Shown piece by piece: positions 1-11,100 of a DNA stretch of 64,000 nt. Both the position numbers and the translations under genes were made by a program. The notes under the pieces were generated by a model. That model was not told the DNA's origin. It did not search any database and was given only the letters and a program-made list of their open reading frames with translations. Source of the stretch: Arcuatula senhousia (Eukaryota > Mollusca > Bivalvia > Mytilida > Mytilidae). Location: assembly GCA_963971305.1 (NCBI GenBank), contig CAXARO010001007.1, positions 1 through 64,000 of the forward strand. Direction: 5' to 3'. Numbering within the stretch: the first letter of the stretch is position 1; the number at the start of each line of letters is the position of its first letter.

Positions 1-44
1 GCCCCATCTACGAAAGTAGAGGGGCATATAGTGTTTGTGTCTGT
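1..44 (+). repeat. Hairpin-headed dispersed repeat, first copy (cut by window start)
   Basis: These 44 bases recur exactly at 250-293. Bases 1-25 fold into a hairpin: 1-5 pair with 21-25 (GCCCC/GGGGC), 7-11 pair with 16-20 (TCTAC/GTAGA), base A6 is bulged and the loop is GAAA (12-15). The sequence after base 44 differs from that after the second copy, and the left context is outside the window, so the extent of this element is unknown. From general knowledge, GCCCC...GGGGCAT hairpin heads of this kind are abundant in mollusc genomes, where they resemble ends of non-autonomous Helitron-like elements; that family assignment is inference. Confidence 0.75.
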
Positions 45-245
45 TCGTCCGTGAAATATAGTGGTTTTTGTTTTTGTTTTTGCCCAATAGAATGAAAACT
101 ATAGAAGAGAAAAGAAAAGCTGTTGCTGGCTTGAACCTTTGAACAAATCGAGCTCTACCAAACTCTTTAATGATATTGCTACCACATAACGTAACACAAT
201 TACAACTGCTACAACGTCGTAAACAATTAAGAAATTTGGCAATTT
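45..245. other. Spacer between two hairpin heads; no gene seen
   Basis: AT-rich sequence with a short GTTTTT repeat at 64-82 and a purine-rich stretch near 104-120. I see no open frame or RNA gene. It may be the interior of the element whose head is at 1-44, into or beside which the second element was inserted. Confidence 0.5.
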
Positions 246-1160
246 TTATGCCCCATCTACGAAAGTAGAGGGGCATATAGTGTTTGTGTCTGTATTCACT
301 GCATGAATGATCATGTACAGAAAAATGGTTAAAATCTATTCCCTCTAACTGACAAGTGCTACATCAACCATATTGGTATGGTATGTGCACCTAGTGATGC
401 TAAGCACAATGCATTCTTCGGATGCTGGCAGTGACCTATATTTTTCGCATGAATGACCACTTAAAGAAGAATGGTTAAAGTCCATTCCTTCTTACTGACA
501 AATGCCATAGTAACCAAATTGGTATGGTAGGTGCACCTAGTGATGCTTAGCACAATGCATGCTTCAGTTGCTGGATATATTTTCCGCACGAATGACCACT
601 TATAGAAGAATGGTTCAAGTCCATTCCTCCTTACTGACAAGTGCCATACCAACCAAATAGGTATGGTAGGTGCACCTAGTGATGCTTAGCACAATGCATG
701 CTTGGGATGCTGGAAGTGACCTATATTTTCCACATGGATGGCCTCTTAAAGAAGACTGGTTAAAGTCCATTCCCACTTAATTACTGACATGTGCCACATC
801 TACTCTATTGTTATGATAGGTGCACCTAGTGATGCTAAGCACAATGCATGCTTCGGATGCTGGCTGTGACCTATATTTTCCGCATGAATGACCACTTATA
901 GAAGAATGGATAAAGACAATTCCTTTTTTACCGATATGTGCCACATCAACTATATTGGTATGGTAGGTGCACCTAGTGATGCTTAGCACAATACATGCTT
1001 CGGATGCTGGCAGTGACCTATTTTTTCCGCATGAATGACCACTTATAGAAGAATGGTTAAGTTAAGGTCCATTCCTTCTGACTGACAAGTGCTTTAATAG
1101 CAACCATGTTGATGCTTTAGTGATTGTGGAAAAAAATAAATGTTGCGAGATGGGGCATTA
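246..1160 (+). mobile_element. Non-autonomous element with hairpin head, tandem core and short inverted ends
   Basis: The left end TTATGCCCCATCT (246-258) is matched in inverted orientation by AGATGGGGCATTA (1148-1160), 12 of 13 positions. Just inside the left end is the GAAA-loop hairpin (250-274), and the interior is filled by a tandem repeat of about 146 bp. No protein is encoded; the small open frames on the minus strand at 461-652 and 777-989 merely translate the tandem repeat. Known families with conserved ends around a tandem core include the bivalve 'pearl' elements and the Helitron-like DINE-1/HINE group; similarity here is architectural only. The exact right end is uncertain because the inverted match could be chance similarity to a degenerate head. 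Confidence 0.6.
302..1111 (+). repeat. 146-bp tandem repeat, about 5.5 copies
   Basis: Units begin with GCATGAATGACC or a near match at about 301, 447, 586, 732, 882 and 1029, giving spacings of 146, 139, 146, 150 and 147 bp. The sixth unit decays after about 1111. Each full unit contains the 12-bp palindrome TAGGTGCACCTA or a variant of it, followed by TGATGCTWAGCACAATGCAT. The copies are clearly diverged by substitutions and small indels, so this short array is far older than the 936-bp satellite downstream. A relation to the roughly 160-bp core repeats of bivalve pearl/BIV160 sequences is possible but was not tested. Confidence 0.85.
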
Positions 1161-2519
1161 TGTCTTTTGGGCATATTCTTGTTATCTTGAAAATTATATC
1201 TTTTAAACAGTTCTTAACTAAATAATGCAGAATGTTTTTGTCGTATATACAAAATACTAGTGTACATGGTGTATTTTTTTTCAAAAATATACAATTATGT
1301 TTAAGATCATCAAATCATCCATAAAGTTAAGATTGACGTTACACAACAACGCCGTAATCATTTCTGCGAGACAGTTTCAGATTTTTATATTATTGGAGAT
1401 ATAATACCAAATGACACAACCGAAAAATCATTAAATTACTGTTTCAATTTACTTGTAGGCTATATTCATTATTGGTTGTAATTGTAACATTTTATTTTTT
1501 TCGTTGTCCGTTTTCATCTTGGAAGCGATTTTCTACTCTGGGACAAATCTGCGAGACAAGTTTTTTTTTACAAAAGAGTATACAACATGAATGAAAATTT
1601 GTAATAAATAGTTTAGGATTATTACAAAGTAACTATATAATCATTGATGCAAAAACTTTATTATTGATATGTTTCAGAATATTATTCAGTTCTGTCGCCG
1701 TGGACAAACAAAGCCTTTCAGCATTCGTTCTCAGATTTCCTAATTCGGAGCTTTGAAATAGTTACTATTTTGACAATGCAACAAAGGGAATCCATAGATC
1801 ATATTAATCAAGTTTTAAAGGTGTACGCCAACTTTTTGCAGTTTTTCCAGCGGATCAAAACATTTTCCGAGAACCAAGACTTTCAACAATTTATGTTTAA
1901 ATGATCCTTCTTTGGGTGTTATCATTAGTATCAAACTGTAGCCCTAATTTTTAGCTTACTGCTTTCAGCATTTGAATAGAAGGAGTATATTTTGACTTTG
2001 GCGTTCCAACGAGTACACAAGAATTTAAAGTAACCCAATATTTTTCGACAAAGTAGCATGATCCGACGTAACGTCTATATACAAAGGAGTAGAGCCACGA
2101 AGGCCCCAAAATGGCCCAAAATTTTAACTTTGATACACCTGCTTATTAATGTTCATTAGTCTTTATATTTCATAAATTGCAATATTTTTCCATCAATAAT
2201 TTATCAATAAGGAGAGCGGTGAGGTAAAAAAATATACTATTTTGTGAAAAATAACAATTTGTGACAGTCACAGAGTCTTATTTTGCAAATATATAAGCGT
2301 AGTGATACGGAGTGAACATGGCATATGCGCAGGAGATTGCAGTTTTCCTTGTTTTTCGTGTACAGGTATAAATCGATGAATATGAAATGGGCCACAACTG
2401 TCGGCCAAAATTATTTTTTATTAACCAACCAGGGATTAAATAAAACTGATTGTTTTGGACATCCCTGAACCAACTAAGTATATCATTAGCCTATCTGCCC
2501 TTATTTAATGAAATGCAAA
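1161..2519. other. AT-rich non-coding flank; nothing recognised
   Basis: About 1.36 kb with stop codons in all frames and no RNA gene that I can recognise. The only internal repetition I noticed is TCTGCGAGACA at 1363-1373 and again at 1548-1558. There is no similarity to the satellite monomer or to the right-flank elements. Confidence 0.5.
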
Positions 2520-2587
2520 ACAGGGCCATTATGAGAAAACAGGGCATTATGACAGGGCCATTATGACAGAAAACAGGGCCATTATGG
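2520..2587 (+). repeat. Short clustered repeat, ACAGGGCCATTATGA x4
   Basis: Four near-copies of a 15-bp motif start at about 2520, 2539, 2552 and 2573. The second lacks one C and the fourth ends in G. Spacers are zero to six bases, mostly of the form GAAA. No function is apparent; it looks like local slippage. Confidence 0.7.
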
Positions 2588-2721
2588 ATGGGAACAAAAT
2601 GGCCGACATTATTTATTTCATCATTAATCAGTTAAAACAATATTACAAATTGAATGAAAAAGTATCGAATAAATGTTAGAAATTGTGTTAAACTTCAATT
2701 TCTGAGAATTAATCTATTATT
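2588..2721. other. Left junction DNA before the hairpin modules
   Basis: AT-rich sequence without a recognisable feature. The last bases (TCTATTATT) run directly into the first hairpin module. I see no obvious target-site duplication marking where the hairpin-headed element entered. Confidence 0.4.
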
Positions 2722-2901
2722 AAGGTCTTTCCCTTCCACAGAAGGAAAGACCTTACTGTATTTCTTATGATTATTAAGGTCTTTCCCTTCCACAGAAGGA
2801 AAGACCTTACTGTATTTCTTATGGTTATTATTAAGGTCTTTCCCTTCCACAGAAGGAAAGACCTTACTGTATTTCTTATGGTTATTATTATTATTATTAT
2901 T
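2722..2901 (+). repeat. Three tandem hairpin modules with ATT spacers, leading into the array
   Basis: A 33-bp hairpin starts at 2722, 2776 and 2833 (spacings 54 and 57; the related hairpin of monomer 1 follows 69 bp later at 2902). The arms AAGGTCTTTCC and GGAAAGACCTT are perfectly complementary over 11 bp, extended by three more pairs past a bulged C, with a CACA loop. Each hairpin is followed by ACTGTATTTCTTATG and then a spacer of TTATT type; the last spacer has grown into an (ATT)n microsatellite ending at 2901. The same two-module head precedes the element at 62719, so these modules look like the multiplied head of that element family. Confidence 0.85.
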
Positions 2902-2932
2902 AAGGTCTTTCCCTTTCCAAAGGGAAGACCTT
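2902..2932 (+). repeat. Hairpin at the head of every satellite monomer (monomer 1 shown)
   Basis: The left arm AAGGTCTT-T-CCCTT pairs with AAGGG-AAGACCTT, with one bulged T and a four-base loop TCCA. It recurs at every monomer start. Monomers 13 and 16 (15213, 18020) carry TCTTTTCC in the left arm, which costs one C-G pair. Compared with the hairpins at 2722-2865, both arms differ but the pairing is kept. Confidence 0.85.
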
Positions 2933-3330
2933 ACTGTATTTCTTATTTACACTTTCAAAATTTTTTTTCCGCGCCCAATATAAAAAAAGTGTCGCGACAT
3001 ATAATTTTGATACTTAGTACCTTTAGTCGGTCATACTTGGAGATGCCCTGACTGACCCTGTGAAACCGATCTATTTTAAGTAACGGAGTTATCTGCCCCG
3101 GACCGGAAAACCTTGTTTGCAGATTAACTCAAAAACTGTAACCGTTATAAAAATTCTGAAGAGTGGATATTGTTACCTCACTCCTGGTTATGATTTGTCA
3201 CCCCAAAAAAAGTTTTTCGAAAAGTGTCACGGTTACGCAATTTTGAGTCGCGAATTGACAAAAACGTAAAAATTTCTATTTTTAGAACCGTTAGTCGTAG
3301 AACCTCAAAACTTTCATCATTCATTTTAGG

Positions 3331-3611
3331 TGACCTATGGTACATCCAAAAATATAAAGGTCAAGGTCATATCAACAAAAACAAAAAAGGTCATTTTCTA
3401 GGACAATGGGTTTTATCTTCAAGTCAACTTTTCAGCCCTTATTTGAAACATTTTTGTGCGGTTTTTTTTTGATATGATGTCCGCCAGGAGTTCTTCTAGT
3501 AGATTATACAAAAAAATTCCATGAAATTTTTTTAATTTTCAACGCGTCTTGATTTTTGTGAAAATTGTACCGATTCTTTGTACGCCCTATACATATGACC
3601 TTGAATGACCT
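3331..3611 (+). promoter_or_regulatory. Cluster of AGGTCA half-sites in each monomer (monomer 1 shown)
   Basis: Exact AGGTCA or its complement TGACCT occurs at 3331-3336 (minus), 3358-3363 and 3364-3369 (plus, direct repeat with no spacer), 3388-3393 (plus), and 3596-3601 and 3606-3611 (minus, direct repeat with a 4-bp spacer). AGGTCA is the classic nuclear-receptor half-site, and TCAAGGTCA, also present, is the extended site of monomeric receptors such as the NR5A and ERR groups. Six exact hexamers in 936 AT-rich bases are far above the fraction of one expected by chance. Binding is not shown; the pattern is inherited from the parental element. Confidence 0.45.
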
Positions 3612-3837
3612 TTTATGATTAAATCATCTCAATATGACCACCAAGACCATTTTAAGTCATTTAAATATCATAATTATCAATATTAAGCAAATTTGAATTT
3701 TCCCCCCTCCCCCTTTTTACCCAAAAAATTCAAATTTAGCATTATTGGTTTTAAATGGTAAAAAATGCTCTAACATACCTATTTTGGTCAAAATAAGTCT
3801 GAATCAACCATAAAAAGTACTGCTTTCCCTATTTATT

Positions 3838-6800
3838 AAGGTCTTTCCCTTTCCAAAGGGAAGACCTTACTGTATTTCTTATTTACACTTTCAAAATTTT
3901 TTTTCCGCGCCCAATATAAAAAAAGTGTCGCGACATATAATTTTGATACTTAGTACCTTTAGTCGGTCATACTTGGAGATGCCCTGACTGACCCTGTGAA
4001 ACCGATCTATTTTAAGTAACGGAGTTATCTGCCCCGGACCGGAAAACCTTGTTTGCAGATTAACTCAAAAACTGTAACCGTTATAAAAATTCTGAAGAGT
4101 GGATATTGTTACCTCACTCCTGGTTATGATTTGTCACCCCAAAAAAAGTTTTTCGAAAAGTGTCACGGTTACGCAATTTTGAGTCGCGAATTGACAAAAA
4201 CGTAAAAATTTCTATTTTTAGAACCGTTAGTCGTAGAACCTCAAAACTTTCATCATTCATTTTAGGTGACCTATGGTACATCCAAAAATATAAAGGTCAA
4301 GGTCATATCAACAAAAACAAAAAAGGTCATTTTCTAGGACAATGGGTTTTATCTTCAAGTCAACTTTTCAGCCCTTATTTGAAACATTTTTGTGCGGTTT
4401 TTTTTTTGATATGATGTCCGCCAGGAGTTCTTCTAGTAGATTATACAAAAAAATTCCATGAAATTTTTTTAATTTTCAACGCGTCTTGATTTTTGTGAAA
4501 ATTGTACCGATTCTTTGTACGCCCTATACGTATGACCTTGAATGACCTTTTATGATTAAATCATCTCAATATGACCACCAAGACCATTTTAAGTCATTTA
4601 AATATCATAATTATCAATATTAAGCAAATTTGAATTTTCCCCCCTCCCCCTTTTTACCCAAAAAATTCAAATTTAGCATTATTGGTTTTAAATGGTAAAA
4701 AATGCTCTAACATACCTATTTTGGTCAAAATAAGTCTGAATCAACCATAAAAAGTATTGCTTTCCCTATTTATTAAGGTCTTTCCCTTTCCAAAGGGAAG
4801 ACCTTACTGTATTTCTTATTTACACTTTCAAAATTTTTTTTCCGCGCCCAATATAAAAAAAGTGTCGCGACATATAATTTTGATACTTAGTACCTTTAGT
4901 CGGTCATACTTGGAGATGCCCTGACTGACCCTGTGAAACCGATCTATTTTAAGTAACGGAGTTATCTGCCCCGGACCGGAAAACCTTGTTTGCAGATTAA
5001 CTCAAAAACTGTAACCGTTATAAAAATTCTGAAGAGTGGATATTGTTACCTCACTCCTGGTTATGATTTGTCACCCCAAAAAAAGTTTTTCGAAAAGTGT
5101 CACGGTTACGCAATTTTGAGTCGCGAATTGACAAAAACGTAAAAATTTCTATTTTTAGAACCGTTAGTCGTAGAACCTCAAAACTTTCATCATTCATTTT
5201 AGGTGACCTATGGTACATCCAAAAATATAAAGGTCAAGGTCATATCAACAAAAACAAAAAAGGTCATTTTCTAGGACAATGGGTTTTATCTTCAAGTCAA
5301 CTTTTCAGCCCTTATTTGAAACATTTTTGTGCGGTTTTTTTTTTGATATGATGTCCGCCAGGAGTTCTTCTAGTAGATTATACAAAAAAATTCCATGAAA
5401 TTTTTTTAATTTTCAACGCGTCTTGATTTTTGTGAAAATTGTACCGATTCTTTGTACGCCCTATACGTATGACCTTGAATGACCTTTTATGATTAAATCA
5501 TCTCAATATGACCACCAAGACCATTTTAAGTCATTTAAATATCATAATTATCAATATTAAGCAAATTTGAATTTTCCCCCCTCCCCCTTTTTACCCAAAA
5601 AATTCAAATTTAGCATTATTGGTTTTAAATGGTAAAAAATGCTCTAACATACCTATTTTGGTCAAAATAAGTCTGAATCAACCATAAAAAGTACTGCTTT
5701 CCCTATTTATTAAGGTCTTTCCCTTTCCAAAGGGAAGACCTTACTGTATTTCTTATTTACACTTTCAAAATTTTTTTTCCGCGCCCAATATAAAAAAAGT
5801 GTCGCGACATATAATTTTGATACTTAGTACCTTTAGTCGGTCATACTTGGAGATGCCCTGACTGACCTTGTGAAACCGATCTATTTTAAGTAACGGAGTT
5901 ATCTGCCCCGGACCGGAAAACCTTGTTTGCAGATTAACTCAAAAACTGTAACCGTTATAAAAATTCTGAAGAGTGGATATTGTTACCTCACTCCTGGTTA
6001 TGATTTGTCACCCCAAAAAAAGTTTTTCGAAAAGTGTCACGGTTACGCAATTTTGAGTCGCGAATTGACAAAAACGTAAAAATTTCTATTTTTAGAACCG
6101 TTAGTCGTAGAACCTCAAAACTTTCATCATTCATTTTAGGTGACCTATGGTACATCCAAAAATATAAAGGTCAAGGTCATATCAACAAAAACAAAAAAGG
6201 TCATTTTCTAGGACAATGGGTTTTATCTTCAAGTCAACTTTTCAGCCCTTATTTGAAACATTTTTGTGCGGTTTTTTTTTGATATGATGTCCGCCAGGAG
6301 TTCTTCTAGTAGATTATACAAAAAAATTCCATGAAATTTTTTTAATTTTCAACGCGTCTTGATTTTTGTGAAAATTGTACCGATTCTTTGTACGCCCTAT
6401 ACGTATGACCTTGAATGACCTTTTATGATTAAATCATCTCAATATGACCACCAAGACCATTTTAAGTCATTTAAATATCATAATTATCAATATTAAGCAA
6501 ATTTGAATTTTCCCCCCTCCCCCTTTTTACCCAAAAAATTCAAATTTAGCATTATTGGTTTTAAATGGTAAAAAATGCTCTAACATACCTATTTTGGTCA
6601 AAATAAGTCTGAATCAACCATGAAAAGTACTGCTTTCCCTATTTATTAAGGTCTTTCCCTTTCCAAAGGGAAGACCTTACTGTATTTCTTATTTACACTT
6701 TCAAAATTTTTTTTCCGCGCCCAATATATACTAATGGAAAAAAGAAACTGCATCACTTTGAAAAATCACAAATTCAAAATTGTATTTAGTATTTTATACA

Positions 6801-8120
6801 TTTTATCACAAAAGTATTGCAAAACCATTTTTCTCAAGATCTGGACAAAAAAATTCATTTTAAGATCCCTAAAAGATGTTTTGTTTGCAGTTTGAAATCA
6901 GGTAGTGTCAATTTGAAATTCACAAAATCACACTTTGGAAAAAATGCACATTTTTGAAATTAAGTTTTCTCAGCTGATTTTCACCAAAAAAGTTTCTCCT
7001 TTTAGTGGTTGAAAGTTAACAGTTTAAATTTTGAGTGAAAATCTTGATTTTTCATTTTTGGGTTAAAAAAGTGGTTTTTTGAATCTCAGAAATTGGAATT
7101 AAATTTTTTTCGGATTTTTACCAAAAAATGATCTGCATGGTCCTCTCGACATTCAGTGAAAATTTCAATTCGATAACTGTATTTTTTACGATTTTCTGAA
7201 TAGGAGAAATATGGGTACAATTGATTTCAAATAGACATGCACAGTTTCTTTTTTCCATGAGTATAAAAAAAGTGTCGCGACATATAATTTTGATACTTAG
7301 TACCTTTAGTCGGTCATACTTGGAGATGCCCTGACTGACCCTGTGAAACCGATCTATTTTAAGTAACGGAGTTATCTGCCCCGGACCGGAAAACCTTGTT
7401 TGCAGATTAACTCAAAAACTGTAACCGTTATAAAAATTCTGAAGAGTGGATATTGTTACCTCACTCCTGGTTATGATTTGTCACCCCAAAAAAAGTTTTT
7501 CGAAAAGTGTCACGGTTACGCAATTTTGAGTCGCGAATTGACAAAAACGTAAAAATTTCTATTTTTAGAACCGTTAGTCGTAGAACCTCAAAACTTTCAT
7601 CATTCATTTTAGGTGACCTATGGTACATCCAAAAATATAAAGGTCAAGGTCATATCAACAAAAACAAAAAAGGTCATTTTCTAGGACAATGGGTTTTATC
7701 TTCAAGTCAACTTTTCAGCCCTTATTTGAAACATTTTTGTGCGGTTTTTTTTTGATATGATGTCCGCCAGGAGTTCTTCTAGTAGATTATACAAAAAAAT
7801 TCCATGAAATTTTTTTAATTTTCAACGCGTCTTGATTTTTGTGAAAATTGTACCGATTCTTTGTACGCCCTATACGTATGACCTTGAATGACCTTTTATG
7901 ATTAAATCATCTCAATATGACCACCAAGACCATTTTAAGTCATTTAAATATCATAATTATCAATATTAAGCAAATTTGAATTTTCCCCCCTCCCCCTTTT
8001 TACCCAAAAAATTCAAATTTAGCATTATTGGTTTTAAATGGTAAAAAATGCTCTAACATACCTATTTTGGTCAAAATAAGTCTGAATCAACCATAAAAAG
8101 TACTGCTTTCCCTATTTATT
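3838..8120 (+). repeat. Four-monomer block, copy 1 (monomers 2-5, MITE in monomer 5)
   Basis: The block shares position-matched markers with 8121-12404: GTATTGC instead of GTACTGC at the end of monomers 2 and 6; a T10 tract in monomers 3 and 7; GACCTTGTG instead of GACCCTGTG in monomers 4 and 8; and the MITE in monomers 5 and 9. The lengths are 4283 and 4284 bp. This is a duplication or conversion of a four-monomer unit. Private differences (for example CATGAAAAG near 6620 in monomer 4 only) show later divergence. Confidence 0.85.
6729..7263. mobile_element. MITE with TA target duplication, copy in monomer 5
   Basis: A 535-bp insertion interrupts the monomer between CCAATA and TATAAAAAAAG. 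It is flanked by TA at 6727-6728 and 7264-7265, and 535 + 2 bp exactly accounts for the 537-bp excess over a normal monomer. The terminal inverted repeats read TACTAATGG... and ...CCATGAGTA; 21 of the first 22 positions match when inverted, followed by a 2-bp gap relative to the other copy. There is no open frame, so it is non-autonomous. The TA duplication fits the Tc1/mariner-like superfamily; I do not recognise the family. Confidence 0.9.
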
Positions 8121-11100
8121 AAGGTCTTTCCCTTTCCAAAGGGAAGACCTTACTGTATTTCTTATTTACACTTTCAAAATTTTTTTTCCGCGCCCAATAT
8201 AAAAAAAGTGTCGCGACATATAATTTTGATACTTAGTACCTTTAGTCGGTCATACTTGGAGATGCCCTGACTGACCCTGTGAAACCGATCTATTTTAAGT
8301 AACGGAGTTATCTGCCCCGGACCGGAAAACCTTGTTTGCAGATTAACTCAAAAACTGTAACCGTTATAAAAATTCTGAAGAGTGGATATTGTTACCTCAC
8401 TCCTGGTTATGATTTGTCACCCCAAAAAAAGTTTTTCGAAAAGTGTCACGGTTACGCAATTTTGAGTCGCGAATTGACAAAAACGTAAAAATTTCTATTT
8501 TTAGAACCGTTAGTCGTAGAACCTCAAAACTTTCATCATTCATTTTAGGTGACCTATGGTACATCCAAAAATATAAAGGTCAAGGTCATATCAACAAAAA
8601 CAAAAAAGGTCATTTTCTAGGACAATGGGTTTTATCTTCAAGTCAACTTTTCAGCCCTTATTTGAAACATTTTTGTGCGGTTTTTTTTTGATATGATGTC
8701 CGCCAGGAGTTCTTCTAGTAGATTATACAAAAAAATTCCATGAAATTTTTTTAATTTTCAACGCGTCTTGATTTTTGTGAAAATTGTACCGATTCTTTGT
8801 ACGCCCTATACGTATGACCTTGAATGACCTTTTATGATTAAATCATCTCAATATGACCACCAAGACCATTTTAAGTCATTTAAATATCATAATTATCAAT
8901 ATTAAGCAAATTTGAATTTTCCCCCCTCCCCCTTTTTACCCAAAAAATTCAAATTTAGCATTATTGGTTTTAAATGGTAAAAAATGCTCTAACATACCTA
9001 TTTTGGTCAAAATAAGTCTGAATCAACCATAAAAAGTATTGCTTTCCCTATTTATTAAGGTCTTTCCCTTTCCAAAGGGAAGACCTTACTGTATTTCTTA
9101 TTTACACTTTCAAAATTTTTTTTCCGCGCCCAATATAAAAAAAGTGTCGCGACATATAATTTTGATACTTAGTACCTTTAGTCGGTCATACTTGGAGATG
9201 CCCTGACTGACCCTGTGAAACCGATCTATTTTAAGTAACGGAGTTATCTGCCCCGGACCGGAAAACCTTGTTTGCAGATTAACTCAAAAACTGTAACCGT
9301 TATAAAAATTCTGAAGAGTGGATATTGTTACCTCACTCCTGGTTATGATTTGTCACCCCAAAAAAAGTTTTTCGAAAAGTGTCACGGTTACGCAATTTTG
9401 AGTCGCGAATTGACAAAAACGTAAAAATTTCTATTTTTAGAACCGTTAGTCGTAGAACCTCAAAACTTTCATCATTCATTTTAGGTGACCTATGGTACAT
9501 CCAAAAATATAAAGGTCAAGGTCATATCAACAAAAACAAAAAAGGTCATTTTCTAGGACAATGGGTTTTATCTTCAAGTCAACTTTTCAGCCCTTATTTG
9601 AAACATTTTTGTGCGGTTTTTTTTTTGATATGATGTCCGCCAGGAGTTCTTCTAGTAGATTATACAAAAAAATTCCATGAAATTTTTTTAATTTTCAACG
9701 CGTCTTGATTTTTGTGAAAATTGTACCGATTCTTTGTACGCCCTATACGTATGACCTTGAATGACCTTTTATGATTAAATCATCTCAATATGACCACCAA
9801 GACCATTTTAAGTCATTTAAATATCATAATTATCAATATTAAGCAAATTTGAATTTTCCCCCCTCCCCCTTTTTACCCAAAAAATTCAAATTTAGCATTA
9901 TTGGTTTTAAATGGTAAAAAATGCTCTAACATACCTATTTTGGTCAAAATAAGTCTGAATCAACCATAAAAAGTACTGCTTTCCCTATTTATTAAGGTCT
10001 TTCCCTTTCCAAAGGGAAGACCTTACTGTATTTCTTATTTACACTTTCAAAATTTTTTTTCCGCGCCCAATATAAAAAAAGTGTCGCGACATATAATTTT
10101 GATACTTAGTACCTTTAGTCGGTCATACTTGGAGATGCCCTGACTGACCTTGTGAAACCGATCTATTTTAAGTAACGGAGTTATCTGCCCCGGACCGGAA
10201 AACCTTGTTTGCAGATTAACTCAAAAACTGTAACCGTTATAAAAATTCTGAAGAGTGGATATTGTTACCTCACTCCTGGTTATGATTTGTCACCCCAAAA
10301 AAAGTTTTTCGAAAAGTGTCACGGTTACGCAATTTTGAGTCGCGAATTGACAAAAACGTAAAAATTTCTATTTTTAGAACCGTTAGTCGTAGAACCTCAA
10401 AACTTTCATCATTCATTTTAGGTGACCTATGGTACATCCAAAAATATAAAGGTCAAGGTCATATCAACAAAAACAAAAAAGGTCATTTTCTAGGACAATG
10501 GGTTTTATCTTCAAGTCAACTTTTCAGCCCTTATTTGAAACATTTTTGTGCGGTTTTTTTTTGATATGATGTCCGCCAGGAGTTCTTCTAGTAGATTATA
10601 CAAAAAAATTCCATGAAATTTTTTTAATTTTCAACGCGTCTTGATTTTTGTGAAAATTGTACCGATTCTTTGTACGCCCTATACGTATGACCTTGAATGA
10701 CCTTTTATGATTAAATCATCTCAATATGACCACCAAGACCATTTTAAGTCATTTAAATATCATAATTATCAATATTAAGCAAATTTGAATTTTCCCCCCT
10801 CCCCCTTTTTACCCAAAAAATTCAAATTTAGCATTATTGGTTTTAAATGGTAAAAAATGCTCTAACATACCTATTTTGGTCAAAATAAGTCTGAATCAAC
10901 CATAAAAAGTACTGCTTTCCCTATTTATTAAGGTCTTTCCCTTTCCAAAGGGAAGACCTTACTGTATTTCTTATTTACACTTTCAAAATTTTTTTTCCGC
11001 GCCCAATATATACTAATGGAAAAAAGAAACTGTGCATCACTTTGAAAAATCACAAATTCAAAATTGTATTTAGTATTTTATACATTTTATCACAAAAGTA

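Noticed and set aside
461..989. Minus-strand open frames with repeated RCTYHTN peptide
   Set aside because: They are translations of the 146-bp tandem repeat; the peptide repetition simply mirrors the DNA repeat.
302..1111. Hammerhead ribozyme in the 146-bp repeats
   Set aside because: Fragments such as CTGACAAG occur, but I could not assemble the conserved CUGAUGA...GAAA core with flanking stems.
2722..2932. CRISPR-like array (short palindromic repeats with spacers)
   Set aside because: The spacers are near-identical ATT-rich sequence rather than unique, there are no cas genes, and the context is eukaryotic.
3205..3240. CENP-B box in the monomer
   Set aside because: TTTTCGAAAAGTGTCACGG has TTCG and a later CGG, but the spacing and the required A and CGGG positions do not fit the CENP-B consensus.
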